Shown here: in pieces, positions 42,632 through 51,425 of the stretch | Layout: each line of letters starts with the position of its first letter | Numbering within the stretch: position 1 is the stretch's first letter | NCBI RefSeq assembly: GCF_016706325.1 | Contig: NZ_JADJJX010000001.1 | Span: 1,302,001-1,366,000, forward strand | Direction: 5' to 3' | Source of the DNA: Methanothrix sp. | Lineage (GTDB): Archaea; Halobacteriota; Methanosarcinia; Methanotrichales; Methanotrichaceae | DNA: 64,000 bases | Position numbers and translations under genes: made by a program | Notes under the pieces: generated by a model | What the model saw: only the letters and a program-made list of their open reading frames with translations | Told to the model about the DNA's origin: nothing | Database searches by the model: none

Positions 42632-43454
42632 GAACAGAAACATCCTGATTGGCCTTTCCATCATCTCAATTCTGGTAGTGCTTGCCGTATTTGCTCCCTA
42701 CATCGCCCCCCACGACCCCATAGCTGCCAACCCCCAGATCAGGCTGGAGCCGCCAACAATGGATTACCCCTTCGGGACGGACCATATGGGCCGCTGCGTG
42801 CTGAGCCGGACCATATACGGGGCCAGGATATCCCTGCTCATCGGGATGATGGTGATTCTTGGCTCTCTTATGATCGGGATCTTTCTGGGAACCATCTCCG
42901 GCTACCTTGGAGGCCTGGTCGATGACATCGTCATGAGGCTTGTCGATGGCTTTCTTGCTATTCCCAGTATGTTCCTCGCCCTGGCCCTGGCCGGCACTCT
43001 GGGGCCGGGGCTGTTCAATCTGACTGTTGCCCTGATTGTGGTGGAGTGGACGAGCTATGCCCGGGTGGTGAGAAGCTCCATTCTCTCCATAAGGGGGAAG
43101 GAGTTTGTCGATGCAATAAGGTGTCTGGGTGCGGGAGATGCTTATATTTTGACCCGGCATATCCTGCCGAATATACTCTCTCCTTTGATTGTGATCGCCA
43201 CCCTCGGCATAGGCTATGCCATCCTCGCTGCATCCGGCCTTAGCTTTCTGGGGTTTGGCGTGCAGCCACCCACTCCCGAATGGGGTTCAATGCTCGATGA
43301 TGGCCGGCTGTTCATGAGGAAAGCACCGCATATAATGATCTTCCCTGGCCTGGCCATAATGATCACCGTCCTGGCCTTCAACTTCCTGGGCGATGGCCTG
43401 AGGGATGAGATGGATCCCAGGTACGAGAAGAGGGACACTGAATTGAATGCTTAG
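42615..43454 (+). CDS. Opp/Dpp/Nik-type ABC permease, NikC-like
   Basis: A 279-residue partner permease. ATG 42615 (MMSSIKNRNILIGLS) is chosen; the frame is open upstream but lies inside the NikB-like gene. Family motifs: HDPIAANPQIRLEPP, YPFGTDHMGRCVLSRTIYGARISLLIG, EAA loop FVDAIRCLGAGDAYILTRHILPN, SGLSFLGFGVQPPTPEWGSML, and the closing LGDGLRDEMDPR. A decayed paralogous C-terminal half is found at 47.3-47.6 kb. Confidence 0.93.
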   Translation: MMSSIKNRNILIGLSIISILVVLAVFAPYIAPHDPIAANPQIRLEPPTMDYPFGTDHMGRCVLSRTIYGARISLLIGMMVILGSLMIGIFLGTISGYLGGLVDDIVMRLVDGFLAIPSMFLALALAGTLGPGLFNLTVALIVVEWTSYARVVRSSILSIRGKEFVDAIRCLGAGDAYILTRHILPNILSPLIVIATLGIGYAILAASGLSFLGFGVQPPTPEWGSMLDDGRLFMRKAPHIMIFPGLAIMITVLAFNFLGDGLRDEMDPRYEKRDTELNA

Positions 43455-43647
43455 GCCCAGGCCCGCGCCATAGATGATAAAGGCAGCTTCAGGCGGCTGA
43501 AAGTGATCGATGGCCAATGAGATGAAATGGCGGAATCTGGACGGAGAGGGCTCTGAAAGCCCCTGATTTATCACAATATTTATTAACAGGATATAACGTC
43601 GTATGAAAAATGACCGCCGATTATAATTCTGTGCGAGGTAAGATGTC

Positions 43648-44937
43648 ATGATGAAAAACCATCTGATCTGGATTCTGATCTATGCTTTAGTGGCATTATC
43701 TCCTGCTAATGCAGCCGATTTTGTCCTGGAGATCTATGGCAATGCCAATATGGATGAATATCTGAACCAGGACGACCTGGATTATATCAACGATATTGTA
43801 TCGGGCAAAATCGAGCCCACCAAGCTTGCCGATGCCAACTTCGATGGGAAGGTGGATGAAGAGGACATAGCACAGATACAGGCAATACTGGAGGGCAGGG
43901 AGGAGAAGCTCACATTCATTGACATGCTGGGCGAGCCGGTCACCATCAACAAGCCCATCCGCCGGCTGGTGAACATGGGCTACAATGGGGTGGAGATGAC
44001 CAGAATCCTGGGCGCAGAGGATATCCTTGTCGCCTACGGCCAGGATAGAACTGAGCATGCAATATTCTTCCCCAAATTCGCTGAGCTGCCTTTTGTGGGA
44101 AATGACCCCAATGACTGCGACTATGAGATGATAGTCAGCCTCAAGCCCGATGCCGTCCAGACAAATATAGAAAGGGCGAGCTTCACTGTGGGGGGATTGG
44201 ATCAGAAGCGCATCTTTGAAAATAATTTAAAGGATATTCCCCTGATCAGCCTCAACATGCGCGAGCAAGATACTCTGGTGAAGAATGTAAGGACATATGG
44301 ATACATACTGGATCGAGAGCAGGAAGCAGAGGAGTTCATAGACTGGTACTCTGAATACTATGATCTGTTCCTGAGCAGAACTGCATCCCTCTCCGATGAT
44401 GAGAGGCCAAGATGCGTCATTGAGTATACCCCCTACTACTGCTATGCATCGGGAAGCAGTCTGGGCCAGGTTCTGGCCCTTGCTGGGGGAAAGAACATCC
44501 TCGATAAGAAGATCGGCCCGGATGATCCAAAATATGGCTCAATGCTGGATATCGAGCCTGAGTTCGTGGTCAGGGAGGATCCTGAATATATCTTTAAGGC
44601 AGTGGGAAGCTGGGATAGCGGCTATCAGTTCGATAACTCCCGGGCACTGGCCGCCTACAAAGAGCAGGTGATGAATCGTACAGAGCTGGCAAATACTGCT
44701 GCTGTTAGAGGTAATGATGCATACTGCATGAGCTTTTGGATTCTTATAGGCGCGGGAAACAACATCATAGGCACTTCTTACGTGGCCAAGCTATTACATC
44801 CCGATCTATTCCAGGATATAGATCCCTCGGCCATACATCAAGAATATGTGGATCGCTTCTGCCGCATGGACTTCGACGTCAAAGAGCAGGGAGCATTCCT
44901 CTATCCTCCATATAATCGCTGGCCGGTGGGGGCATGA
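43648..44937 (+). CDS. Dockerin-fused solute-binding protein of the BtuF/FepB fold
   Basis: A 429-residue secreted protein: signal peptide (to about residue 23), then a dockerin-like region with two calcium loops (NMDEYLNQDDLDYI imperfect; DANFDGKVDEEDIAQI canonical), then a cobalamin/siderophore-type binding domain (PIRRLVNMGYNGVEMTRILGAEDILVAYG, YEMIVSLKPDAVQTN, GQVLALAGGKNIL). The fold normally serves BtuC-type permeases, yet the neighbouring permeases are Dpp/Nik-type and no BtuC-type gene is in the window. A paralogue lies at 53.9 kb. Metal chelate or corrinoid binding is inferred. Confidence 0.85.
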   Translation: MMKNHLIWILIYALVALSPANAADFVLEIYGNANMDEYLNQDDLDYINDIVSGKIEPTKLADANFDGKVDEEDIAQIQAILEGREEKLTFIDMLGEPVTINKPIRRLVNMGYNGVEMTRILGAEDILVAYGQDRTEHAIFFPKFAELPFVGNDPNDCDYEMIVSLKPDAVQTNIERASFTVGGLDQKRIFENNLKDIPLISLNMREQDTLVKNVRTYGYILDREQEAEEFIDWYSEYYDLFLSRTASLSDDERPRCVIEYTPYYCYASGSSLGQVLALAGGKNILDKKIGPDDPKYGSMLDIEPEFVVREDPEYIFKAVGSWDSGYQFDNSRALAAYKEQVMNRTELANTAAVRGNDAYCMSFWILIGAGNNIIGTSYVAKLLHPDLFQDIDPSAIHQEYVDRFCRMDFDVKEQGAFLYPPYNRWPVGA

Positions 44938-44985
44938 GGACATGATAGTTCTCTTCCCCTTCCATCCGTCCTTCTGGAGCCTGAG

Positions 44986-45726
44986 ATGAAGGATCGGATA
45001 ACCAGGCATTGGGATGGGAGGGCAAAGGCATATGATGAGAATGTCAGGCAGGTCATATACTCACCCCGGGAGAGGCGCATATGGCAGGAGATCTTCAGTG
45101 AAGCTATAGGCAGCACTCCTCTCAGGATTCTTGACGTGGGCACGGGGCCGGGTATTCTGTCTAATCTTCTCTCCGAGCTGGGCCATGAGGTCACGGGCAT
45201 TGATGCCTCAGAGGGGATGCTCAAGAGGGCCAGATCCAACTCTTTTGCCCTGCAGAACTCAATTCAGCTCCTGCAGGGAGATGGCGAGCGCCTGCCTTTT
45301 GCCAGCGGCTCCTTTGATGCTGTGGTCAACAGGTATGTCCTTTGGACCCTGCCCCAGCCGGAAAAGGCTCTGGCCGAATGGCAGAGGGTTCTTCTGCCAG
45401 GAGGCCGGCTGGTTATCATTGATGGCACCTGGTTTGACCATAAAAGCCTCACCGCATGGAGGCAGCTATGGCGAGGACTCTCGCCCCTCCTGATCATGCT
45501 CGCAGAGAGGAGAGTTCCCTGCTACCGGGAGCTGGACAAGGATATAAAAAGGAACTTGTGGTCCTGCAATGTGAAGAGGCCTGATATCGATATAGAGATG
45601 CTCTCGAATCTGGGCTTCAAGGATGTCCAGGTGAGCTATGACCTTGATAGAAGGCTTCTTTTCACCCTCAACTATCTGAAGCATGGACACAGCGGCAGGC
45701 AGTTCCTGATCACAGGCATTAAGTGA
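44986..45726 (+). CDS. Class I SAM-dependent methyltransferase, paralogue
   Basis: A 246-residue enzyme like the one at 40.8 kb: start DRITRHWDGRAKAYDENVRQ, motif I ILDVGTGPGILSNLLSELG, VTGIDASEGMLKRA, GDGERLPFASGSFDAVVNRYVLWTLPQPEKALAEW, then a shared GGRLVIIDGTWFD segment (compare GGRILAIDGAWFD). The common WTLP and DG(T/A)WFD segments mark a distinct subfamily. It lies 48 bp after the dockerin-fused binding protein and 45 bp before an MFS transporter, so probably one operon. Confidence 0.88.
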   Translation: MKDRITRHWDGRAKAYDENVRQVIYSPRERRIWQEIFSEAIGSTPLRILDVGTGPGILSNLLSELGHEVTGIDASEGMLKRARSNSFALQNSIQLLQGDGERLPFASGSFDAVVNRYVLWTLPQPEKALAEWQRVLLPGGRLVIIDGTWFDHKSLTAWRQLWRGLSPLLIMLAERRVPCYRELDKDIKRNLWSCNVKRPDIDIEMLSNLGFKDVQVSYDLDRRLLFTLNYLKHGHSGRQFLITGIK

Positions 45727-45771
45727 GGCGGTAAGAGAGATTGAGCGGGACTATTCTTTGAGGTTATTCAA

Positions 45772-47046
45772 GTGAAGCCGCGATTCAATATCCTGGTCAG
45801 GAATATGTTGATAGCCTCCGGCAGTTATGCTGCCAAGGTGAAGCGCTTCAGCTTCAATGCCAGAATGTACCTTCTCTTCGTATTCCTCACCACCCTGAAT
45901 GCGGGGATTTATGGGGTGATATTCAATCTCTACATCCTTCGGCTCGGCTTCGGCGAGGACTTCCTGGGGCTGATCCTCTCCAGCTCCTCGACCGCCATGG
46001 GCCTCTTCGCCATACCGGCGGCCTTCGTCTGTGACCGCCTGGGACGGAAGAGGACACTTCTTCTCTCCTCTCTCCTCTCAGTATTCTCCCTTCTATTCCT
46101 CTATAACATCACCTCGCCCAGTCTATTGGTGCTCTTCAGTGTGGCAATGGGTATGGCCGGCTCCCTGAGTCTGATCACAGGCTCGACCTTCCTCCTGGAG
46201 AACTCGGCAAGAGAGGAGAGGATGTATCTTTTTTCCATGTCCTCGCTCATCTATACCTTCTCCATTCTCTCCGGGAATATGATCGGCGGATCATTTCCCG
46301 GCGTTATGGCCGGCATCTTCTCCCTTGAGATCGGTGGGGCAGAAGCCTACCGGCTGACCCTTTATCTCTCCCTCATTGCCACAACTGCATCATTGCTGCC
46401 ACTGATATTTGTCACTGAGGCCAAGGCACTGAACGGAGATGGTATTGGCAGTCAACTGGGCATCTACATATCCATATTCAAATCAAAAGCTGTCCGGCAG
46501 ATGACCTTTTTTTACTGCCTGTATGGGATCGGATGGGGAACCTCTCTGCCCTATTTCAATGTATATTTCGCTACTGTGCTGGGGGCGGATGCCAATCAGA
46601 TCGGCATCTTCTTCTCCATCTCCCAGCTCTTTATGATCTTCGGATACTTCATGGTCCCCATCCTCGCTGAGAGAACGGGTCGGGTGAAGCTGGTGGCATC
46701 AGTGCAGATCCTATCCATACCATTCCTCTTATTGTTCGTCCACACCAACAACCTTCTCCTTGCTGTGATTGGATTTGTGATGAGATATATGCTAATGAAT
46801 ATGGCAAACCCAATATTAAACAGCTTCAAGCTGGAGATAGTCAAGCCGGAGGAGAGGTCGATAATAAACAGTGTGATGTGGATGGCCTGCTACACCTTTG
46901 TGGGGATTGGCACCTATGCCGGAGGTATGATGATGGCTGAAGGGTATAGCAGTATGCCCTTTCTCATCACCGCCCTGCTCTACGGTGTAACGGCAGTGCT
47001 CTATTACATATACTTTAACAAGCTTGAGAAATCGATGGCCTTGTAG
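45772..47046 (+). CDS. MFS transporter
   Basis: A 424-residue, 12-helix major facilitator with the loop motif CDRLGRKRTLLLSSLLS between helices 2 and 3. The start is GTG 45772. The C-terminal half ends with IVKPEERSIINSVMWMACYTFVGIG and a last helix rich in Tyr. The substrate cannot be told; given the neighbours, export of a metal ligand is one possibility and import another. Remains of a second copy, C-terminal part only, are on the opposite strand at 47.6-47.8 kb. Confidence 0.88.
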   Translation: MKPRFNILVRNMLIASGSYAAKVKRFSFNARMYLLFVFLTTLNAGIYGVIFNLYILRLGFGEDFLGLILSSSSTAMGLFAIPAAFVCDRLGRKRTLLLSSLLSVFSLLFLYNITSPSLLVLFSVAMGMAGSLSLITGSTFLLENSAREERMYLFSMSSLIYTFSILSGNMIGGSFPGVMAGIFSLEIGGAEAYRLTLYLSLIATTASLLPLIFVTEAKALNGDGIGSQLGIYISIFKSKAVRQMTFFYCLYGIGWGTSLPYFNVYFATVLGADANQIGIFFSISQLFMIFGYFMVPILAERTGRVKLVASVQILSIPFLLLFVHTNNLLLAVIGFVMRYMLMNMANPILNSFKLEIVKPEERSIINSVMWMACYTFVGIGTYAGGMMMAEGYSSMPFLITALLYGVTAVLYYIYFNKLEKSMAL

Positions 47047-47084
47047 TGCATCACCAGATGGGTTCGCATGTTTTTAGGAATATT

Positions 47085-47125
47085 TGTTAACACGTTTTTT
47101 ATGATTTTTTTTATTAATTGCTATG
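47085..47125 (+). terminator. T-rich terminator after the MFS gene
   Basis: TTTTTTATGATTTTTTTTATT about 45 bp past the MFS stop; typical archaeal T-tract signal ending the cluster that starts at 40.8 kb. Confidence 0.55.
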
Positions 47126-47281
47126 ATGTCGAAATGCTTATTAATGTACGAGCCGTTAACTGCGGCAGATCATATCACCGCCTGCAATTCTATCCCGGTC
47201 GATAGACGTGCATGCAAGAGATATAGGAGGCATAGATATGAGGATTGAAAGATATATGAGAGGAGCTGCGCAGCAGGCAGA

Positions 47282-47635
47282 GAAAACCAATTCGTCGAGA
47301 GCGCCCGTGCTCTGGGGGCAAGCGAGAGCTACATCATGGGAAGACACATATTTCCCAACTCCATCGCCCCCCTGATACCGATGATCACCTTGGGCCTTGG
47401 GAGCTTGCTTCTCAGCGTGAGCGGATTGAGCTTCATAGGATTGGGGGTGGAGGCGGGAACTCCAGAGCTGGGGATGATGATCAAGAACGGATTTGCCGTC
47501 TTCCCAGGCCATCCCCATCTGGTTCTTGTGCCCTCTGCATTGATAATCGTCTGCGTGACCGGTTTCACCCTGATCGGCGATGGCCTGCGTGACCAACTGG
47601 ACCCGAGAAAAGGCAATCCATCCAGTCCATCCTGA
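47282..47635 (+). pseudogene. Remnant of a NikC-like permease (C-terminal third)
   Basis: A frame beginning without a proper start encodes NQFVESARALGASESYIM (the EAA loop), then RHIFPNSIAPLIPMITLGLG, SGLSFIGLGVEAGTPELGMM and LIGDGLRDQLDPRKG. These match, in order, the corresponding segments of the intact permease at 42.6-43.5 kb but diverge enough to be a separate paralogue. The N-terminal two thirds are absent; sequence just upstream does not continue the homology. Confidence 0.85.
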
Positions 47636-47639
47636 TGGA

Positions 47640-47836
47640 TGAATCGCAGCCAAAGAATGCATAAAATAGGAATGCTGTCAGGGCATAAGTGCACCGGTTA
47701 TCAGGAACGGCATCTGGTTATGCCTTCATGCCATCATAATTCCTCCGGCATATGTCCCTGTCCCCACAAACAGGTAGCATACTGCCCAGGTCAGGCTGTT
47801 GATCATCGGCCTCTCCTCGGGTGGGACGATCTCTCC
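47640..47836 (-). pseudogene. Remnant of an MFS transporter C terminus
   Basis: Read on the minus strand, this stretch gives EIVPPEERPMINSLTWAVCY, LFVGTGTYAGGIMMA, MPFLITGAL and, after a frame change, YALTAFLFYAFF. It parallels the intact MFS protein (IVKPEERSIINSVMWMACY, TFVGIGTYAGGMMMA, MPFLITALLYGVTAVLYYIYF). A stop and at least one frameshift interrupt it, and nothing N-terminal remains. It points the opposite way to the intact gene. Confidence 0.8.
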
Positions 47837-47920
47837 AAGATGATCGCATCAAGAGATCAAGTCCTCAATCGAAGCGAACTGGCCAATGTCGATGTGGTAA
47901 AGGACAATCAGGTGTGCACT
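47826..47920 (+). pseudogene. Possible remnant of a dockerin-type solute-binding protein
   Basis: A short plus-strand piece reads MIASRDQVLNRSELANVDVV followed by KDNQV. It resembles the intact binding protein near residues 338-358 (AYKEQVMNRTELANTAAVRGN), a segment where this fold commonly has a conserved helix. It is short, so chance cannot be excluded, but it directly abuts the MFS remnant in a region where two neighbours are also relics. Confidence 0.5.
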
Positions 47921-47935
47921 CCGCGCATTCCAATA

Positions 47936-47985
47936 TCTTTAAATATTTAGAATACAATGGTGCTTTGTATTGATAATCAGGAGGT
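47936..47985 (+). promoter_or_regulatory. Promoter of the Cys-rich protein gene
   Basis: TATA-like CTTTAAATATTTAG, then an inverted repeat AATACAA (47951-47957)/TTGTATT (47965-47971), then a strong AGGAGGT that touches the ATG at 47986. The site is too close for normal use with that ATG, so initiation may occur slightly downstream. Confidence 0.45.
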
Positions 47986-48453
47986 ATGCTACTGAAATGG
48001 AATGTATTAATGGTATGCATACTACTTTCTTGTATGCATGTCGTAATGTCCGCTCAAGGTAATGAGAATCAAGGTGCAGAAACAGAACTCGAACTACAAG
48101 AGAATCAGTCTAATACTGAGTTTGCTCCTTTGCCAAATAATAGCGTCGCTTTGAATCAGTCAACATCGACACCGATTGGGTTGGAAAGGACTGCAAGGGA
48201 TAACCGTAGTCTTATTGAAAATGATACAAAATGTGAGCAAAGGACAAACTGCAGTGATCGAGAAAAAGGAGCCCTTGATGATGCAGTTAGTTGGCACATA
48301 ATATCCTGTGCCACTATATATTCAGGTACATGCCAATATTCCAATAACTGTTATGTTGATGGGCATTGTCCCAATTGTTTTAGCTATTCAAGATCGCATG
48401 TATGCTGTTTGTATGGATATTGGGATAGCTCAGGCTTGCATTGTTATGCTTAG
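47986..48453 (+). CDS. Secreted cysteine-rich hypothetical protein
   Basis: Not recognised. 155 residues: signal peptide (LMVCILLSCMHVVMSAQG), then a Gln/Asn/Glu-rich stretch with many NxS/T sites (about 30-90), then a compact C-terminal part with about a dozen Cys in 75 residues, including CQYSNNC, HCPNC and a CC pair, suggesting a disulphide-knotted domain. It is notably AT-rich compared with the flanking operons. It sits 24 bp before a large secreted beta-helix gene and the two probably form a unit. Transfer from elsewhere is possible. Confidence 0.7.
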   Translation: MLLKWNVLMVCILLSCMHVVMSAQGNENQGAETELELQENQSNTEFAPLPNNSVALNQSTSTPIGLERTARDNRSLIENDTKCEQRTNCSDREKGALDDAVSWHIISCATIYSGTCQYSNNCYVDGHCPNCFSYSRSHVCCLYGYWDSSGLHCYA

Positions 48454-48477
48454 TTACCTGCTAGGAGGAAATCAGTT

Positions 48478-50145
48478 ATGAACGTAAAATTGCTGGCATT
48501 AGCAATATTCTTAATCACATTAGGGGAAGTATATGGACAGGCGGATGAGCTTGAACACGCTGTTATGGGGGATGTGGATCTGCGATCAGGCTACGGGCGG
48601 GTTTGGACTAGCATTTACGGCGTTGAACTGGTATCTCTGTCTTCATATAATGATACTTTACAGCAGTTGATAGACAGTGCTGTAGATGGTGATACCATCG
48701 AATTACAGCCAGGCTGGTATAAATCTGACCAGAATTCTTCGGGATTTCTTGTAGAGATTGATAAGAACCTGACCCTGAAAGGACAAGGGATGGCAATCAT
48801 AGACGGTCGGAGATTGCGCAGTGCATTGGCCATAGGCAAAAACAATCCCCAAGTAAAAGTAAAACTATCTAATATCAAATTGATAAACTGCAAAGGTGAG
48901 ACTGGCGCGGCTATACTCAACCATGGCAAAATGCTGATCTTGGATGATTGCTTATTAGGTAACAATATAGCATACAATGGTTCAAGTATTTACAATAAAT
49001 ACGGTGAAGTGTGGATAAATGACAGCTTAGTAACGAATAACTTCGCTCTTCATGATGGTACAGTGGTTAACGAGGGAGGAAAATTGATCGTGGAAAACAG
49101 CACATTTTCCCAAAATATAGCATCTATGGGAGGTGGCATCTCCAGTAAGGGAGCCGTGCTGCGAAAAGATAGCTATGACCTGCAGAAGATCCGTGAAGAA
49201 TACAGGAATGATTTCAGGAGTGGCATGCAGGTGATCGTGAGAAATTGCACCATTTCATACAACCGTGGAGATACAGGAGGTGCCATCAGTAGTGAAGGCG
49301 GCAGTCTTATAATAGATTCGACATCCTTCGAATCCAATAGAGGATCTGGGGGTGCGATTTACGCCTTTAATTGCCCATTAATAGCCACGGGCTGCAAAAT
49401 TCTGAACAGTAAGATGGCGGATAACTGTTTTAACGCCGGTATTGGGGCTAGCGTTTTCATCTTCGGACAAAATGCGCTTATTGAGAATTGTTCCCTTCTC
49501 GATAACGAAGCCATGGTTGAGAATTTGCATGAAACATGTGGGACTGGCGGCGGTATTTATGCTTCAGAATCTAATGTGACTGTGGATAACTGTGATATAC
49601 GACGCAACAAGGCATTTTACGGAGGAGGCATAAATGTATTTAAAGGCAATTTAATCGTAAATGGTGGAATAATCTCAGATAACGTAGCTAAAGGTATTAA
49701 ATTGCCTGAAAGAATAACATTAACTTCTTTAAGTTTATCTAAATGCACCGATACGGGCTGTGAACGAGTTGATCAGACCGACAGCATTCCTGATACTTTT
49801 GGCGGAGATGGCGGAGGCATTTTTATCATTGGTAACGCCACATTGAACGATGTTACAATTGAAAGAAATTACGCTGCCAGAAAAGGAGGTGCGATCTACA
49901 TAGATGAAGGAAGCCAAATAAGGCTGGATGGCAAAGTAACCATCATCGATAACCAGGCAAAAGAAAAGGGTGGAGCAATTTATAACCGAGGCACGCTCGA
50001 CCTGAGAAACGCTAAGATCTCAAATAACTGTGCAAAAGAAGGTGGTGGTATTTTCATAGAACTGCTTGGTAATCTGGTGGGTAATACGGGTCTGGCAACT
50101 AATAATACTCCAGATAACATCTATTCGCCCGCAGAAGTTGAATAA
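48478..50145 (+). CDS. Secreted right-handed beta-helix protein with GGAI-type repeats
   Basis: 555 residues with a signal peptide (to about residue 21) and an almost continuous series of parallel beta-helix coils. The opening LQQLIDSAVDGDTIELQPGWY is typical of archaeal surface beta-helices; many coils carry the polymorphic-outer-membrane-protein-like GGAI/GGGI motif (GGGISSKG, GGAISSEGG, GGAIYAF, GGGIYAS, GGGINVF, GGAIYIDEG, GGAIYNRG). Probably a cell-surface adhesin or carbohydrate-associated protein. It is AT-rich like the gene before it. AGGAGG lies 8 bp before the ATG. Confidence 0.8.
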   Translation: MNVKLLALAIFLITLGEVYGQADELEHAVMGDVDLRSGYGRVWTSIYGVELVSLSSYNDTLQQLIDSAVDGDTIELQPGWYKSDQNSSGFLVEIDKNLTLKGQGMAIIDGRRLRSALAIGKNNPQVKVKLSNIKLINCKGETGAAILNHGKMLILDDCLLGNNIAYNGSSIYNKYGEVWINDSLVTNNFALHDGTVVNEGGKLIVENSTFSQNIASMGGGISSKGAVLRKDSYDLQKIREEYRNDFRSGMQVIVRNCTISYNRGDTGGAISSEGGSLIIDSTSFESNRGSGGAIYAFNCPLIATGCKILNSKMADNCFNAGIGASVFIFGQNALIENCSLLDNEAMVENLHETCGTGGGIYASESNVTVDNCDIRRNKAFYGGGINVFKGNLIVNGGIISDNVAKGIKLPERITLTSLSLSKCTDTGCERVDQTDSIPDTFGGDGGGIFIIGNATLNDVTIERNYAARKGGAIYIDEGSQIRLDGKVTIIDNQAKEKGGAIYNRGTLDLRNAKISNNCAKEGGGIFIELLGNLVGNTGLATNNTPDNIYSPAEVE

Positions 50146-50187
50146 ATGAACAATGTATCTCAGCCAATAGGCTGGGATGCAAATCCA

Positions 50188-50275
50188 GTTAAAATGAGGG
50201 AGGCGTACAAGTCCATCATCTTGTCGCCACTCTCGCCGCCCCAAAGCCGGGTATCTGTTAATTCATTAACTCTAA
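50188..50275 (+). repeat. Imperfect direct repeat, left copy
   Basis: About 88 bp (contains ATGAGGGAGGCGTACAAG and TGTCGCCACTCTCGCC, ending near AATTCATTAACTCTAA) that recurs at 51846-51931 with roughly 80% identity and small gaps. The reading frames are not conserved between copies. It lies just after the beta-helix gene; together the copies bracket the genes at 50.3-51.8 kb. Confidence 0.75.
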
Positions 50276-50348
50276 AATCTTATGGTTCTTTGTTTAAAAG
50301 ACTCAAGAAAAGATATATATCCTCATACTAATATACGATAATTAGCGA

Positions 50349-50450
50349 ATGGATATCTTGACCATCTCAGCCTGGAAACCCTCCATCGCCCGGGGCATGG
50401 GGTGGCTGGTTGGATTGGAAATATCAAAGGGCGTTAAGAACTGGTGGTGA
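50349..50450 (+). CDS. Possible 33-residue small protein
   Basis: ATG 50349 follows a TATA-like AAGATATATATCC (about 50310) and opens a frame of 33 codons that ends at the TGA four bases before the next gene. The peptide begins MDILTISAWKPSIARGMGWL and ends in two Trp. It may be a small protein, a leader peptide or a gene relic. The spacing to the oxidase gene would allow coupling. Weak call. Confidence 0.25.
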   Translation: MDILTISAWKPSIARGMGWLVGLEISKGVKNWW

Positions 50451-50454
50451 GTTG

Positions 50455-50922
50455 ATGAATATAAAACTGAGCACTGAGATTAAACAGATGCTGGATGAAA
50501 ACATAGTCTACCTGGCGACATCGACCAAAGATGGAAAGCCAAATGTGGTTCCTATCGGTATGGCTCACGCCATAAGCGAGAACGAGATTTTGATTCATGA
50601 TATGATGTTCAAGAAAACAAGGAAAAACCTGGAAGACAATCCACAGGTTGCCATGTCTTTTACTGATGTGAAACGATGGGAGTCTTTCCAGCTTAAGGGG
50701 AAAGCAAGAATCTATACTGAAGGAGATATGTTTGAGAAAGTCCTGGAAATAATGAAGAATTCCCGGAGGCATGAGGATCTTCTCAGCGAGATCAGCGATC
50801 CAAAAATTAAGGAGAAATTTAGACGAATGGGCGAGCGGCATAAGAAATCAAAACCGAAGGCAGCAGTTCTAATCACTGTTGAAGAGATCTATTCCAATAT
50901 GCCGGAGTCAGAGGGTGAATGA
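50455..50922 (+). CDS. Pyridoxamine 5'-phosphate oxidase-family flavoprotein
   Basis: A 155-residue split-barrel FMN or F420-binding protein. N-terminal EIKQMLDENIVYLATSTKDGKPNVVPIGMA is the family hallmark, followed by DMMFKKTRKNLEDNPQVAMSF and the ligand-lining FQLKGKARIYTEGD. Methanogen members are generally of unknown activity. ATG 50455 is preferred, with GGTGGTGAG upstream; the frame extends to 50410. It lies between two copies of an imperfect direct repeat. Confidence 0.87.
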   Translation: MNIKLSTEIKQMLDENIVYLATSTKDGKPNVVPIGMAHAISENEILIHDMMFKKTRKNLEDNPQVAMSFTDVKRWESFQLKGKARIYTEGDMFEKVLEIMKNSRRHEDLLSEISDPKIKEKFRRMGERHKKSKPKAAVLITVEEIYSNMPESEGE

Positions 50923-51035
50923 TTCCCTCATGAGAGTCATGAATTCATGCGGGAAAAATCTGATTGTGGCCATAAGAATAGCAGCATTGATATATTGAGA
51001 TATTATGATAAAAATAGCAAAAGGCGTGATGCTAG

Positions 51036-51425
51036 GTGGAAAACGAAAAAAACTCCATCGTTAAATGTCCAAACTGCGGCCAAGAGGCTTTAAAGGAGGA
51101 CATGTTTCAAGAAGGTGATCTGTTCATCTGTGAAGAATGCTATTTAGATATACATCAAAAAATCAAAGCCTGCGATCCATGGGGTGTTCACTCCAAGACG
51201 GTCTTACGAAAACGCGCAGGCCAAGAGGGCACAGAAGGGCTAACTGATTTGCAGAAAAGGATCTACGACCTTATAGTGTCAAGAAATGGGGCCACTTCAG
51301 CTGAGATCATTCAGGAGCTTAAAATATCGCCCAATGAACTTCAAAACCAAATAGCCATTCTCAGGCATTGCGAATTATTAAAAGGACAAGATAGAGATGG
51401 CGTGGTTTACGTAGTACCTTGGTAG
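51036..51425 (+). CDS. Zinc-ribbon/winged-helix protein
   Basis: 129 residues: an N-terminal zinc ribbon (CPNCG, then CEECYLDIH), the linker KACDPWGVHSK, and a C-terminal winged helix (GLTDLQKRIYDLI, SAEIIQELKISPNELQNQIAILRHCELLKG). The start is a GTG at 51036. A clear paralogue of 125 residues is at 60.3 kb, sharing CDPWG, GLTDLQK and QxAILRHCxLLKG. Probably a DNA- or RNA-binding regulator; targets unknown. The nickel-operon end (CooT-like) faces it about 500 bp away. Confidence 0.8.
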   Translation: MENEKNSIVKCPNCGQEALKEDMFQEGDLFICEECYLDIHQKIKACDPWGVHSKTVLRKRAGQEGTEGLTDLQKRIYDLIVSRNGATSAEIIQELKISPNELQNQIAILRHCELLKGQDRDGVVYVVPW

